From an uncultured Collinsella sp. (GTDB lineage Bacteria > Actinomycetota > Coriobacteriia > Coriobacteriales > Coriobacteriaceae): DNA of 52,160 bases. The notes below the pieces were generated by a model. It was not told the DNA's origin. It searched no databases and was given only the letters and a program-made list of their open reading frames with translations. Position numbers and translations under genes: made by a program. Shown piece after piece: positions 1 through 10,130 of the stretch. The DNA is taken from contig CABVDJ010000012.1 of NCBI GenBank assembly GCA_902497025.1, positions 1-52,160 of the forward strand, written 5' to 3'. Within the stretch, counting starts at the first letter, position 1. Every line of letters begins with the position of its first letter.

Positions 1-53
1 ACCTACAACAGCGCGGTTAACAGCCGCGTGCTCTACCATTGAGCTACCGAGGA
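1..53 (-). tRNA. tRNA-Asn (GTT), cut by the window edge
   Basis: The bases match, position for position, the 5' two thirds of the complete tRNA-Asn at 87-161, including the D arm, the anticodon arm with GTT, and the start of the T arm. The 3' end lies outside the window. The two copies form a tandem pair, with this copy downstream on the minus strand. Confidence 0.9.
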
Positions 54-86
54 ATTTAAAGCCCAACGGAAAGGGCTGGAAAATTC

Positions 87-161
87 TGGCTCCCCGGGTA
101 GGACTCGAACCTACAACAGCGCGGTTAACAGCCGCGTGCTCTACCATTGAGCTACCGAGGA
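87..161 (-). tRNA. tRNA-Asn (GTT)
   Basis: Read on the minus strand this is a 75-nt cloverleaf. The acceptor stem is TCCTCGG with CCGGGGA, the anticodon loop carries CTGTTAA (anticodon GTT, asparagine), the T arm is GTAGG-TTCGAGT-CCTAC, and the 3' CCA is encoded (87-89). A good promoter lies just upstream at 192-219. Tandem tRNA-Asn genes probably share one transcript. Confidence 0.95.
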
Positions 162-191
162 ATAGGTGCGTGCTCTCAAGCAACGAAGTTT

Positions 192-219
192 ATTATACGG
201 ACGAATCAGCTTAGGGCAA
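192..219 (-). promoter_or_regulatory. Promoter of the tRNA-Asn pair
   Basis: On the minus strand a -35 TTGCCC (214-219) and a consensus -10 TATAAT (192-197) are separated by 16 bp. The tRNA 5' end is about 30 bp downstream, a typical position for a stable-RNA promoter. Confidence 0.7.
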
Positions 220-246
220 GAACTTTTTTAAGAAATTTTCCGACCC

Positions 247-300
247 AGTCATTGGGGACGTTCTTAAACGACTAGTCATTCAAGAACGTCCCCAATGACT
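247..300. repeat. Perfect 19-bp inverted repeat (REP-like palindrome)
   Basis: The arms at 247-265 and 282-300 are perfect inverted copies (AGTCATTGGGGACGTTCTT and its complement). The 16-nt loop itself contains GACTAGTC. It sits between the rpoD terminator and the tRNA promoter, outside any gene. The GGGGAC-type core resembles the longer palindrome at 17962-18039, so both may belong to one family of dispersed palindromes, as mobilised by REP-associated transposases; that link is inference. Confidence 0.6.
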
Positions 301-306
301 ACGTGA

Positions 307-340
307 AAGCGCCCCCAAGCGGATGTGCTTGAGGGCGCTT
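307..340 (-). terminator. Terminator downstream of rpoD
   Basis: A 14-bp stem, AAGCGCCC(T)CAAGC with GCTTG(G)GGGCGCTT, closes a short loop 14 nt after the rpoD stop codon. The trailing U-run is short, so the strength is uncertain. Confidence 0.6.
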
Positions 341-353
341 CTTGCTTGCGAGG

Positions 354-1703
<1,350 letters not shown>

Positions 1704-1813
1704 AGATTCTCCCTTCATAGTCCACAGGACTCAATACTTTAGCACACACATTGACGTCTATACCCAAAAAGAGGACTGGATATAGGCGAGAATACGCTGG
1801 TTGACCACAACAT

Positions 1814-3922
1814 CTAGGCTTGTTCGGTGCCCGCGGCCTCCAGGCCGATCAAGCGGAACGGGTCCGCCACGCCGCCGATCGACTTTTGCAGTTCGCGTTG
1901 ACGCTGCGAATCCTGCGCGGCCTGCACGGTCAGCGCGCGACGGGCCTCATCATCGAGCGAACGGTCCTGGCGCAGCTTGGCCTGTGCGGCACGCATGCGG
2001 CGCTTGATGGTGTAGAGCTCGAGCGTATCGAGCATAAACACGATGTTCGTCTCGGTAGGGTGCTTGCTCGTCGCCGAGATGCGCCCGGCACTCACAAGCG
2101 TTGCCGCCTCGGGACACACCGAGCGTGCCGCATCCATGCAGGCTGCAGGATCGGTTCCCGGCGGCGTTGCCAGAACGGCCCATGCGATGGACTCGTGACG
2201 TGGGTCAACCCACTCGATGGAGCAGATGCGGTCGGCATACGTGCGGAACAAGTCGGGGTAGCTCGTGAGCATCGTCAACAGCTCGCGCTCCCCTGCCAAG
2301 GACTTGCGCTCTAGATCGGTAAGAACCATCGGCGCCGCCGCAGCCGGTGCGCCCGAACCATCAGCCACAGGCACAGCGCCCATATCATCAGACACATCGA
2401 TTGGCGGCAGATCGTCGACGACCTCCACGGGCGTGGCACCGTAGGCATCGAGCGGGACGTAGTCGTACGGCTCTTCTTCGACCAGTGCCGCTACTGCCGG
2501 CGTCGCGCCCGACGCCCAGGCACCACGACCGGCGTCGCGAGAACTCGACGCCCGGCTGCCCGTCCCGCTGGACCGCTCAGCCTGTGCCCGCTGGCGTTCA
2601 TAGTTCTGCTCACGACGTCGTTCCGCATCTTCGCGCTTGGCGACATCGCGAAACACGCGACCCGAACTCGCGCGCACCGTCTCCAAATCCAAACCCAGCA
2701 GATCGGCAATCTGGATAAAGTACGTATCGATCATATAGCTGTCACGAAGCGGATAGATAAGCGTCAGCGCATCTTCCAGCGCCTTGGCGCGACCGCCTGG
2801 CGTAGTGATGTCGCTCGACTCCTGCAGCGAACGGTACACGAAGTCCATGAGCGGCTCGGCAGCGTCGATGCGCGTCTGCAGCTCCTGACCACCATGTGCC
2901 GTAATAAACTCCATAGGATCGTTGCCGTCGGGCAGCACCACGCAGCGCAGGTCCATCGAATCCTGCTCGATAAACTGAATCGCGCGACGAGCGGCCTTTT
3001 GACCGGCGGCATCGCCGTCAAACATATACACGATGCGCTTGGCAAAGCGAGTGAGCGTCTTGACGTGATGCTCCGTGAGCGCGGTGCCCAGCGTGGCGAC
3101 AACGTTTTTAATCCCCGCCTCCCAGCAGGCGATGCAGTCGGTATAGCCCTCCACCACAATGGCGGTATCCTGCGCGACGATAAACTCCTTGGCCCAATTA
3201 AAGCCGTAGAGGTTTCGCTTTTTGTGAAACACGCTCGTCTCGGCGGTGTTGAGATACTTAGGCTGGCCGTCACCCATGATGCGACCGCCAAAGGCAATGT
3301 TGTGACCCTGCTCGTCAAAGATGGGAAACATTACGCGGTCGTAGAAGCGGTCGGCAAGCTGCCCTCGCCCGCGGCTCACAGCAACATTGGCGTCGATCAT
3401 CTCCTGCGGGGTAAAGCCCGCCTGAGACAGGTGCGACACCAGCATATTGCGGCCCGGCGCAAAACCCAGGCAGTAGCGGCGGCAGACGTCACCACCCATG
3501 CCGCGGCTGGCAAAGTACTCGCGCGGACGGCCGTCCTTACCGCGCATAAGTATGGTGTGGTAGAACTGGGCGGTCTCGGCGCACAGATCGTAGATGCGGG
3601 CACGCTTGGTACCGCGCTCGCGGCGATCTCCGGTGTCATGCAGCTCAATACCCGCGCGATCGGCCAAATAACGAATTGACTCGGGAAAGCTCAGGTTCTC
3701 GCGCTTCATGATATAGGTGAAGACGTCGCCACCCTCGCCGCAGCCAAAGCAATGCCACACCTGCGTGGCAGGGATAATGTGGAATGACGGCGTCTTTTCG
3801 CCATGAAAGGGGCAGCAACCCCAAAACTCGTGGCCGCGGGGCTTGAGTTCAACCGTTTCCTGCACGATGGCGACTAGGTCGGACGCAGCGCGTACCTGGT
3901 CTTTCTCCTCATCGCTAATCAC
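1814..3922 (-). CDS. dnaG: DNA primase DnaG
   Basis: Primase makes RNA primers at the replication fork. The 702-residue product starts with the CHC2 zinc-binding domain (CPFHGEKTPSFHI, then WHCFGCGEGGDVF). The TOPRIM core follows, with VVEGYTDCI as the catalytic-glutamate motif and YMFDGDAAGQKAARR as the DxD motif. A low-complexity linker (about residues 425-490) leads to the C-terminal DnaB-interaction region. It starts at a GTG that overlaps the end of ribF by 8 nt, with GGGGGTGA as ribosome-binding site, so translation is probably coupled. The length is somewhat above the usual 600-650 residues because of the linker. Confidence 0.97.
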   Translation of the reverse strand: MISDEEKDQVRAASDLVAIVQETVELKPRGHEFWGCCPFHGEKTPSFHIIPATQVWHCFGCGEGGDVFTYIMKRENLSFPESIRYLADRAGIELHDTGDRRERGTKRARIYDLCAETAQFYHTILMRGKDGRPREYFASRGMGGDVCRRYCLGFAPGRNMLVSHLSQAGFTPQEMIDANVAVSRGRGQLADRFYDRVMFPIFDEQGHNIAFGGRIMGDGQPKYLNTAETSVFHKKRNLYGFNWAKEFIVAQDTAIVVEGYTDCIACWEAGIKNVVATLGTALTEHHVKTLTRFAKRIVYMFDGDAAGQKAARRAIQFIEQDSMDLRCVVLPDGNDPMEFITAHGGQELQTRIDAAEPLMDFVYRSLQESSDITTPGGRAKALEDALTLIYPLRDSYMIDTYFIQIADLLGLDLETVRASSGRVFRDVAKREDAERRREQNYERQRAQAERSSGTGSRASSSRDAGRGAWASGATPAVAALVEEEPYDYVPLDAYGATPVEVVDDLPPIDVSDDMGAVPVADGSGAPAAAAPMVLTDLERKSLAGERELLTMLTSYPDLFRTYADRICSIEWVDPRHESIAWAVLATPPGTDPAACMDAARSVCPEAATLVSAGRISATSKHPTETNIVFMLDTLELYTIKRRMRAAQAKLRQDRSLDDEARRALTVQAAQDSQRQRELQKSIGGVADPFRLIGLEAAGTEQA

Positions 3923-4922
3923 GGATGCTCACCCCCTGCTCACCCAAGTTGTGACGAATGTCCTCGATATTACCCTCGACGATCGCAATCAACTCATCCA
4001 GCGAATCGAACACACGCGAGGGACGCAGCCAGCGCGTAAACGCCAGCGAAACGGAAGCGCCATACAGGTCGCCCATATAACCAATTAAGTTAGCCTCGAG
4101 ATGCGCAGATGCCGCATCGTCGGCATACGTCGGCGGCAGTCCGACGTTAACAGCAGCGGGCCACACGGTGTCATCGACGAGCACCAGGCCCTCATACACG
4201 CCATCGGCAGGCACCTGAATGCCGTCGGGAACTTGCAGGTTTGCCGTGGGAAAGCCCATGCCAGAACCCTCGTGACGGCCGCGAATAACACCGCCGCGCA
4301 CCATATACGGGCGGCCGAGCAACTCAGCAGCCAGCTCCACATGGCCCTGTCCCAGCTCATGACGAATGCGGGTGGCGCAAATGGCCTCACCGCCCTCGCA
4401 AAGCAGGTCGTGACCATACACGTCAACGCCGTGCTCGGAACCCCAGGCGCGCATCTCGGCAACACCAGAAGCCCCGCCACGACCCAGCCTAAAGTCACTG
4501 CCAACGCGAATCGATCGAATGTCGACCAGACGCGACACCAGCGAGAGAAAATCAACATGGTCAAGCGCCGCAACCTCAGGCGTAAAGGGAACGGCCACCA
4601 CCGCATCGATCCCGGTTTGAGCCAGGGTATGCAGACGGTCGGCCGTCGTCATCAATTTTTGAGCGGGCGAAGAGCTCACCACAACGTCCGGGTCGGGATC
4701 GAAGGTAACTACGACCGCCTTGCAGCCATGGGCACGGGCATCGCGGACAAGCGCCGCAATGAGCTCCTGGTGTCCACGGTGCACGCCATCGAACACGCCA
4801 ATGGCGATCGAGGCAGCACCCAGGTGCTCGCACTCATCAAACGTATCGGCAGTAACGATGCGAGCCTCGTCCGACTCGCCCGCGAAAAAAATACGCGCGA
4901 GCTCGTGAGCGGACAACATCAT
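3915..4922 (-). CDS. ribF: Bifunctional riboflavin kinase / FAD synthetase
   Basis: RibF converts riboflavin to FMN and then to FAD. The N-terminal half is the nucleotidyltransferase domain, with IGVFDGVHRGHQELI carrying the GxFDGxHxGH signature. Next comes RIGSDFRLGRGGASG and the RxxR-type segment ICATRIRHELGQG. The C-terminal half is the riboflavin kinase domain, with GGVIRGRHEGSGMGFPTANL and the later PAAVNVG and EANLIGYMGDLYG. At 335 residues the length is normal. The ATG overlaps the truB stop by 4 nt (ATGA) and the end overlaps dnaG, so it is part of one translationally coupled operon. Confidence 0.96.
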   Translation of the reverse strand: MMLSAHELARIFFAGESDEARIVTADTFDECEHLGAASIAIGVFDGVHRGHQELIAALVRDARAHGCKAVVVTFDPDPDVVVSSSPAQKLMTTADRLHTLAQTGIDAVVAVPFTPEVAALDHVDFLSLVSRLVDIRSIRVGSDFRLGRGGASGVAEMRAWGSEHGVDVYGHDLLCEGGEAICATRIRHELGQGHVELAAELLGRPYMVRGGVIRGRHEGSGMGFPTANLQVPDGIQVPADGVYEGLVLVDDTVWPAAVNVGLPPTYADDAASAHLEANLIGYMGDLYGASVSLAFTRWLRPSRVFDSLDELIAIVEGNIEDIRHNLGEQGVSIRD

Positions 4923-5851
4923 CGAACACCGCCGATTGCCTGCGGAAACACGTGCTCCATGACAAAGCGGCCACTCTCAATGCGGGCGAGCGCCTTGAGT
5001 CCCCCATCGAGCACCAACGCAAACGGCGCCTTCGAGGCATCGAAATCGGCAAGCGCACGCTCAACGGGAATGCGTCGGCCGCAGAGCAGGTCGTCGGCAA
5101 GATTGCCCGGCAAGTCAACACGCGTTGCGCCCAGGGCCGCAATGGGATCCAGGGCAAAGCCAGCGGCGGACTCGGGAGAAAGCTCCTCCACCGCATGACA
5201 GGCGCCAATGGAAACAACACCGGAGGCCGTGCGGCGCAGCGCGGAAATGTGCGCGGCGCTCTCGCAGGCGCGGCCCAGATCGCGAGCGAGCGCACGTATA
5301 TAGGTGCCCTTGCTCACCGAGAACGCCACGGTCCACACACACGAATCGCCCTCGCCGCCTACGGCGATCAGGTCGGCGGCATAGACCTCGACGGGGCGCG
5401 GAGGTAGGTCCACCGCATTGCCCTCGCGAGCAGACTTGTAGGCGCGAACGCCATTGACCGAGATAGCCGAAAACGCCGGCGGCACCTGCATCTGCGGACC
5501 CAGCATGGCGGCCAAGCGCTCACGGGCATAGGCAGGATCGCGGAGCTCGTTGGCAACAGCCACCGTGCGGACTGCCTCGCCCTCCGCGTCATCGGTATTG
5601 GTCTCGGCGCCAAACGAGATGTCGGCGACATAGCTTTTGGTATCGAGGGTTAGCATGCCCAGCAGACGAGTAGCCTGGCCCACGCCCACCACCATGACGC
5701 CGGATGCCATGGGGTCGAGCGTGCCGGCATGGCCGACGCGCCGCTCATGGAGGGCGCGCCGGCATTGCGAGACCACATCGTGGGACGTGCAGCCCACCGG
5801 CTTATCGACGGCGAGCAGCATATTCAGTTGAGAAGGCGTACGACGAGCCAT
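4919..5851 (-). CDS. truB: tRNA pseudouridine(55) synthase TruB
   Basis: TruB makes pseudouridine 55 in the T loop of tRNAs. The 310-residue protein begins LLAVDKPVGCTSHDVV and then RVGHAGTLDPMASGVM, which carries the catalytic aspartate in GTLDP. Later come KSYVADISFG, VPPAFSAISVNGVRAY and SKGTYIRALARDLG, all standard TruB motifs. It lies between nrnA (15-bp gap) and ribF (4-nt overlap), the usual bacterial order around rbfA-truB-ribF. Confidence 0.97.
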   Translation of the reverse strand: MARRTPSQLNMLLAVDKPVGCTSHDVVSQCRRALHERRVGHAGTLDPMASGVMVVGVGQATRLLGMLTLDTKSYVADISFGAETNTDDAEGEAVRTVAVANELRDPAYARERLAAMLGPQMQVPPAFSAISVNGVRAYKSAREGNAVDLPPRPVEVYAADLIAVGGEGDSCVWTVAFSVSKGTYIRALARDLGRACESAAHISALRRTASGVVSIGACHAVEELSPESAAGFALDPIAALGATRVDLPGNLADDLLCGRRIPVERALADFDASKAPFALVLDGGLKALARIESGRFVMEHVFPQAIGGVR

Positions 5852-5866
5852 GTACCATCCAAAAAG

Positions 5867-6910
5867 TTAAAGCTCGACGGTCACCGAAGTGGGATCCTCC
5901 CCAACCAGTTCGGCCAGCATGGGAAGTGCCACGGTGAGCGTCTCGAGAATCGTTCCGTTGTTGGAGAAACCGGCGGCAGCGGGATGTCCGCCTCCGCCAA
6001 AGGCAGCAGCGATCTCGGACACGTTAAGGTCGCCCTTGGAGCGCAGGTTGCCGCGCACCTTGGTATCGCCCTCAATGCCCTTCAGGAACAGGCAGACCTC
6101 CACGCCCATCACCGAGCGCACCACATCGACCAGGCCGTCGCACTCATCCGAGGTGACACCGCAAGCCTCAAGGTCACTCTGGTACGCGTAGCTATACGCG
6201 ACACGCCCGTGGGCCACCGTCTTGATGCGGCCCATAACGATGGACTTGAGGTGCAAAAACTCAACGCGCATGCTCTGGTATACCTCGAGCGCAACGCGCG
6301 CCGGATCGGCACCGTGGGCAACCAGACGCGAGGCCGCATGGAACGCGGCGGCATCGGCGTTTTGGTACTGAAAACGGCCGGTATCGGTAACCAAGCCACA
6401 CAGCAGGCAGGTCGCAACGCCATCACGTGCGACAATGCCACAATTGTCCAAGAAACGGTCAATGATCATGGCGCAGGCTGCAGCTTCGACGCGCCTCAGG
6501 CTGAGCTCGGCAAACTCCTCGCGCGCCGGATGGTGGTCGAAACACACCACATGCTTGGAGCGACGAAGCACCTCGGCGGAATTATTGAGACGCTCGACGA
6601 CCGGTACGTCCACCGAGACGAACAGGTCCGGATTGCCGGTGTACGCAGATGCCGGCACCAGGCGATCGGAGCCTTCCATAAATCGGTAGATGCGCGGAAC
6701 CGGGTCATCATCTGCCAGCAGCAGCGAAATGTCCTTGTTGGGGAAAAACTTCATGAGCGAAAGGCCCAGACCCAATACGGAGCCCAGGGCATCGCCATCG
6801 GGAGAAGTATGTCCCGAAATCGCAATGGAGGACGCACCCTCGATGAGCTCGAGGATGCGTCGCTGAATATCTGCAGACTCGCACGAGGCGAGGTCGGCGG
6901 AATTAGTCAT
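5867..6910 (-). CDS. nrnA: Bifunctional oligoribonuclease/PAP phosphatase NrnA (DHH family)
   Basis: NrnA degrades nano-RNAs and pAp. The 347-residue DHH/DHHA1 protein has motif I GHTSPDGDALGSVLGL, the VSVDVP segment, motif III CFDHHPAREE, motif IV LVTDTGRFQYQNAD, and the C-terminal GGGGHPAAAGF of DHHA1. These residues bind the two manganese ions. The ATG overlaps the rbfA stop by 8 nt. The rbfA-nrnA-truB order is common in Gram-positive bacteria and actinobacteria. Confidence 0.94.
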   Translation of the reverse strand: MTNSADLASCESADIQRRILELIEGASSIAISGHTSPDGDALGSVLGLGLSLMKFFPNKDISLLLADDDPVPRIYRFMEGSDRLVPASAYTGNPDLFVSVDVPVVERLNNSAEVLRRSKHVVCFDHHPAREEFAELSLRRVEAAACAMIIDRFLDNCGIVARDGVATCLLCGLVTDTGRFQYQNADAAAFHAASRLVAHGADPARVALEVYQSMRVEFLHLKSIVMGRIKTVAHGRVAYSYAYQSDLEACGVTSDECDGLVDVVRSVMGVEVCLFLKGIEGDTKVRGNLRSKGDLNVSEIAAAFGGGGHPAAAGFSNNGTILETLTVALPMLAELVGEDPTSVTVEL

Positions 6911-7313
6911 CTAAAGCTGCCTCCTGGGCGGCATCCGCTATCGGATAGCCGTCCTCGTCCTTTTCGATCGCAAGCGTGGCGGGAACGTTTTCCAGCGCAC
7001 GCGTGATGCGCTCGGCCTCATCGGTTGAGCGATCGATGCGAAAATCGAGTTCGGGCGTGACACGCCAATCGAGCGAGCGAGCCAACAGGCTGCGAATACG
7101 GCCCTTAGCGCTTGCGAGCGCCTCCATGACCTCGTCGTAGCGGCTCGCATCGCACGACACGTACACACGCGCGAACGAACGGTCCACCGCGACCTCGACC
7201 GCAGTCAGAGTGACCAGGTCGAGGCGCGGATCGGAAACCTCAAAGAGCAGGATATAACCGAGCTTCTCGCGAAGCTGCTCGCCCAGTCGGCGGGTTGCCT
7301 GCGTTTGCTTCAT
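6903..7313 (-). CDS. rbfA: Ribosome-binding factor A
   Basis: RbfA helps mature the 30S subunit. The 136-residue product starts MKQTQATRRLGEQLREKLGY and contains the typical DPRLDLVTLTAVEVAVD and ARVYVSC segments of the single KH-like fold. The frame stays open upstream into infB, but the ATG at 7313 follows the infB stop by 11 nt with a GGGGG-rich ribosome-binding site, and the family length supports this start. The C-terminal tail is acidic. Confidence 0.94.
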   Translation of the reverse strand: MKQTQATRRLGEQLREKLGYILLFEVSDPRLDLVTLTAVEVAVDRSFARVYVSCDASRYDEVMEALASAKGRIRSLLARSLDWRVTPELDFRIDRSTDEAERITRALENVPATLAIEKDEDGYPIADAAQEAALDD

Positions 7314-7324
7314 AGCGCTACCCC

Positions 7325-10039
7325 CTACTCGGTACGGGCAACCTGGTCGATACGGTAACCCTCGATCTGGTCGCCGGGCTTGATGTCCTGGAAGTTCTCC
7401 AGGCCAATGCCGCCCTCGGAACCGCTCTTGAGACTCTTGGCCTCGTCCTTGTAGTGGCGCATCGAGGCGATCTTGCCGTTGAAGACCACGATACCGTCGC
7501 GCACCAGGCGCACGGAATCGGTCGCGGCGATCTCGCCCTCTTCGACGCGGACACCGGCGGCGATACCGACTTTGGGCACCTTGAAGGTGTCCAGGACGGT
7601 CGCGGTACCCGTGGCGACCTCGACCTCGGTGGGCTTGAGCATGCCGATACGGGCGGCGTCGAGCTCCTCGAGGCACTTGTAGATGACGTCGTAGCAACGG
7701 ATCTCGACGCCCTCGCGCTCGGCGGCGGAGCGGGCCTTACCGTCGGGACGGACGCCAAAGCCGATGATGATGGCGTTGGAGGCGTCGGCCAGGACAACGT
7801 CGGTCTCGTTGATGGCGCCGACGGCGGAGTGGATCGTGTTGATGCGGACCTCGGACTGATCCATCTTGTCGAGCGAGTCCTGAAGAGCCTCGATGGAACC
7901 CTGGACGTCGGCCTTGATGATCAGGTTGAGCTCCTTGACCTCGGCGTCGGCGATGGTCTCGAAGAGGTTCTCGAGCGTGACGTGCTTGACGCGGCTCTGC
8001 TCCTCGATACGGGCCTTGAGCGAACGCTCGTCGGCAAGGGCGCGAGCCTCGCGCTCGTCCTCGAACACGCGGAACTCGTCACCGGCGTTGGGCACGGACT
8101 GCAGGCCCAGGATCTCGACGGCGTCGGAGGGACCGGCCTCGGTGACGGCGCGGCCCTTGGGGTCGAGCATGGCGCGGACGCGGCCGTAAGTAAGGCCGGC
8201 GACCAGCGTATCGCCCACGTGCAGGGTACCGCGGGTCACGAGCACGGTAGCGACCGAGCCGCGGCCCTTGTCGAGCTTGGCCTCGAGGACGTTGCCGGAG
8301 GCAAAGGTGTCCGGGTTGGCCTTGAGCTCGAGAACGTCGGCCTGAAGCAGCACGGTCTCCAGAAGGTCGTCGATACCGATCTTCTGCTTGGCCGAGATGT
8401 TGACGAACATGTTCTGTCCGCCCCACTCCTCGGGGATGACGCCGTACTCGGTGAGCTCCTGGCGCACGCGGTCGGGGTTGGCGCCCGGCTTATCGATCTT
8501 GTTGACGGCGACGACGATGGGAACGCCGGCGGCCTTGGCATGGTTGATCGACTCGACCGTCTGGGGCATGACGCCGTCGTCAGCGGCGACGATCAGGATG
8601 ACGATGTCGGTCACCTTGGCGCCACGGGCACGCATGGCCGTAAAGGTAGCGTGACCCGGGGTATCGATGAAGGTGATCTTGCGGTCGTTGATCATGACCT
8701 GCGAAGCGCCGATGGCCTGCGTAATGCCGCCCGCCTCGCCGGCAGCAACGCCGGTGTGACGGATGGCGTCGAGCAGCGACGTCTTGCCGTGGTCGACGTG
8801 ACCCATGACGGTGACGACCGGGGCGCGCGGCTTAAGGTCGGCGGGATCGTCGTAGAACGAGAAGGTGTTCTCCTCCTCGGGGGTGATGATCTTGATCTGA
8901 CGGCCCAGGTCGTCGGCAACGAGCTCGACGAGGTCGTCGGACATGGACTGCGTCATGGTGAGCGGCGTACCCAGCAGGAACAGGCGCTTGATGATGTCGT
9001 TGGCCGGAACGTCGAGCGCCTCGGCAAGCTCCTGGACGGTAACGCCCTGGGAGACCTTGATGGCGTCGAGGTCCTCGGGGTTCACGCCCTGGGCCAGCGC
9101 CTCCTCTATCTTGCGCTCCTCCTGAGCCTTGGCAGCCTCGCGCTCGCGCTTCTCCTTGCGCTTCTTGCGGCGACCGGTGGACTCGCGAGAGGCCTCCTCG
9201 ACGGCAGCACGAGCCTCCTCGAGCACCTTCTCGCGGCTGTACTCCTCGGCCTCGCGAGCCATGCGGCTGTAGTGGTCCTCTTCGTTGTTGTGACCGCCCT
9301 TGCGCTTCTTGCCCTTGCCCTGCTTGTCGGGGTTGGGGAAGTCCATGCCGGCAGCGACGTTGTTGCTGGCGTTTGTGCGATGGCTGTGCGGACGGCTCTC
9401 GGAAGCATTGCGCTCGGAGTTGTTGTCGGAGGCGTTGCGATCGTTGCGACGGCCACCGCGGCGGTCGTTGTTGCCGCCACGACGGTTACCGCGCTCAGCG
9501 GCGCGCTCCGCCTTGGCCTTGTCCTCGGCGTCCTTCTTCTCCTTGAGCACGGTCTCCTGTGCGGCGATCTGGTCGAGCAGCGAACGGAAGCGCGAACCGG
9601 AGTCGGAAGCGGGAACGGCGCGGCGCTGAGCCTCGCGGGCAGCCTCCTCCTTCTCGCGGGCAAGGCGCTCCTGCTCGGCCTTCTTCTTGGCCTCGGCCTC
9701 GGCACGGGCGGCCTCCTCGGCAGCCTGGGCTGCGGCAAACTGGCGGCGCTCCTCCTCGCGTGCCTTCTCGGCAGCGATGCGCTCGCGCTCGGCCTCGGCG
9801 GCGCGTGCGGCCTCCTCGGCGGCAGCTGCCTGCTCCTCGGCCTGCTTGGCGGCCTCGACTTCCTGGGCGCGGGCCTCGATCACCGAGGCGAGCTGCTTGC
9901 GGACCATGGCAACGTAGGCGTCCTCCAGGGTGGAGGAAGCGGACTTAGCGGGAATCTTCATATCGGCGAGATGACCCATCAGTTCTTTGGAGGTCATGCC
10001 GAACTCTTTGGCCAGGGTGGACACACGGACTTTTGCCAT
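7325..10039 (-). CDS. infB: Translation initiation factor IF-2
   Basis: IF-2 is the GTPase that places initiator tRNA on the ribosome. The 904-residue protein has an N-terminal IF2N domain (VRVSTLAKEFGMTSKELMG), a long charged region rich in Ala, Glu, Lys and Arg (about residues 55-300), a second IF2N-like segment (VQELAEALDVPANDIIKRL), and the G domain. The G domain shows G1 GHVDHGKTSLLDAIR, G3 DTPGHATF and G4 NKIDKPGA. Domains II-IV follow to the C terminus. The long charged linker explains the large antisense open frames here. It lies between nusA and rbfA, as in most bacteria. Confidence 0.98.
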   Translation of the reverse strand: MAKVRVSTLAKEFGMTSKELMGHLADMKIPAKSASSTLEDAYVAMVRKQLASVIEARAQEVEAAKQAEEQAAAAEEAARAAEAERERIAAEKAREEERRQFAAAQAAEEAARAEAEAKKKAEQERLAREKEEAAREAQRRAVPASDSGSRFRSLLDQIAAQETVLKEKKDAEDKAKAERAAERGNRRGGNNDRRGGRRNDRNASDNNSERNASESRPHSHRTNASNNVAAGMDFPNPDKQGKGKKRKGGHNNEEDHYSRMAREAEEYSREKVLEEARAAVEEASRESTGRRKKRKEKREREAAKAQEERKIEEALAQGVNPEDLDAIKVSQGVTVQELAEALDVPANDIIKRLFLLGTPLTMTQSMSDDLVELVADDLGRQIKIITPEEENTFSFYDDPADLKPRAPVVTVMGHVDHGKTSLLDAIRHTGVAAGEAGGITQAIGASQVMINDRKITFIDTPGHATFTAMRARGAKVTDIVILIVAADDGVMPQTVESINHAKAAGVPIVVAVNKIDKPGANPDRVRQELTEYGVIPEEWGGQNMFVNISAKQKIGIDDLLETVLLQADVLELKANPDTFASGNVLEAKLDKGRGSVATVLVTRGTLHVGDTLVAGLTYGRVRAMLDPKGRAVTEAGPSDAVEILGLQSVPNAGDEFRVFEDEREARALADERSLKARIEEQSRVKHVTLENLFETIADAEVKELNLIIKADVQGSIEALQDSLDKMDQSEVRINTIHSAVGAINETDVVLADASNAIIIGFGVRPDGKARSAAEREGVEIRCYDVIYKCLEELDAARIGMLKPTEVEVATGTATVLDTFKVPKVGIAAGVRVEEGEIAATDSVRLVRDGIVVFNGKIASMRHYKDEAKSLKSGSEGGIGLENFQDIKPGDQIEGYRIDQVARTE

Positions 10040-10060
10040 ATGACTTCACCTACCCTTTCT

Positions 10061-10121
10061 GGCACCTTGGGTGCCTAGAGACTGAACGAGCGTGGGAGAC
10101 GCGCCGGGACCCGCCCGGCGC
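10061..10121 (-). other. Two hairpins in the nusA-infB gap
   Basis: The 91-bp gap holds two perfect inverted repeats. One is 10101-10121 (8-bp arms GCGCCGGG/CCCGGCGC), starting 10 nt after the nusA stop. The other is 10061-10075 (GGCACC/GGTGCC), just before the infB ribosome-binding site. Neither has a U-run, so they look like RNA-processing or translation-control structures rather than terminators. The ylxR and L7Ae-type genes often found between nusA and infB are absent. Confidence 0.5.
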
Positions 10122-10130
10122 AACCGCGCG

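Noticed and set aside
7454..10078. 874-codon open frame on the plus strand
   Set aside because: It is antisense to infB. High GC and the charged linker leave the opposite strand open; the product is a low-complexity Leu/Gly/Val-rich sequence without motifs.
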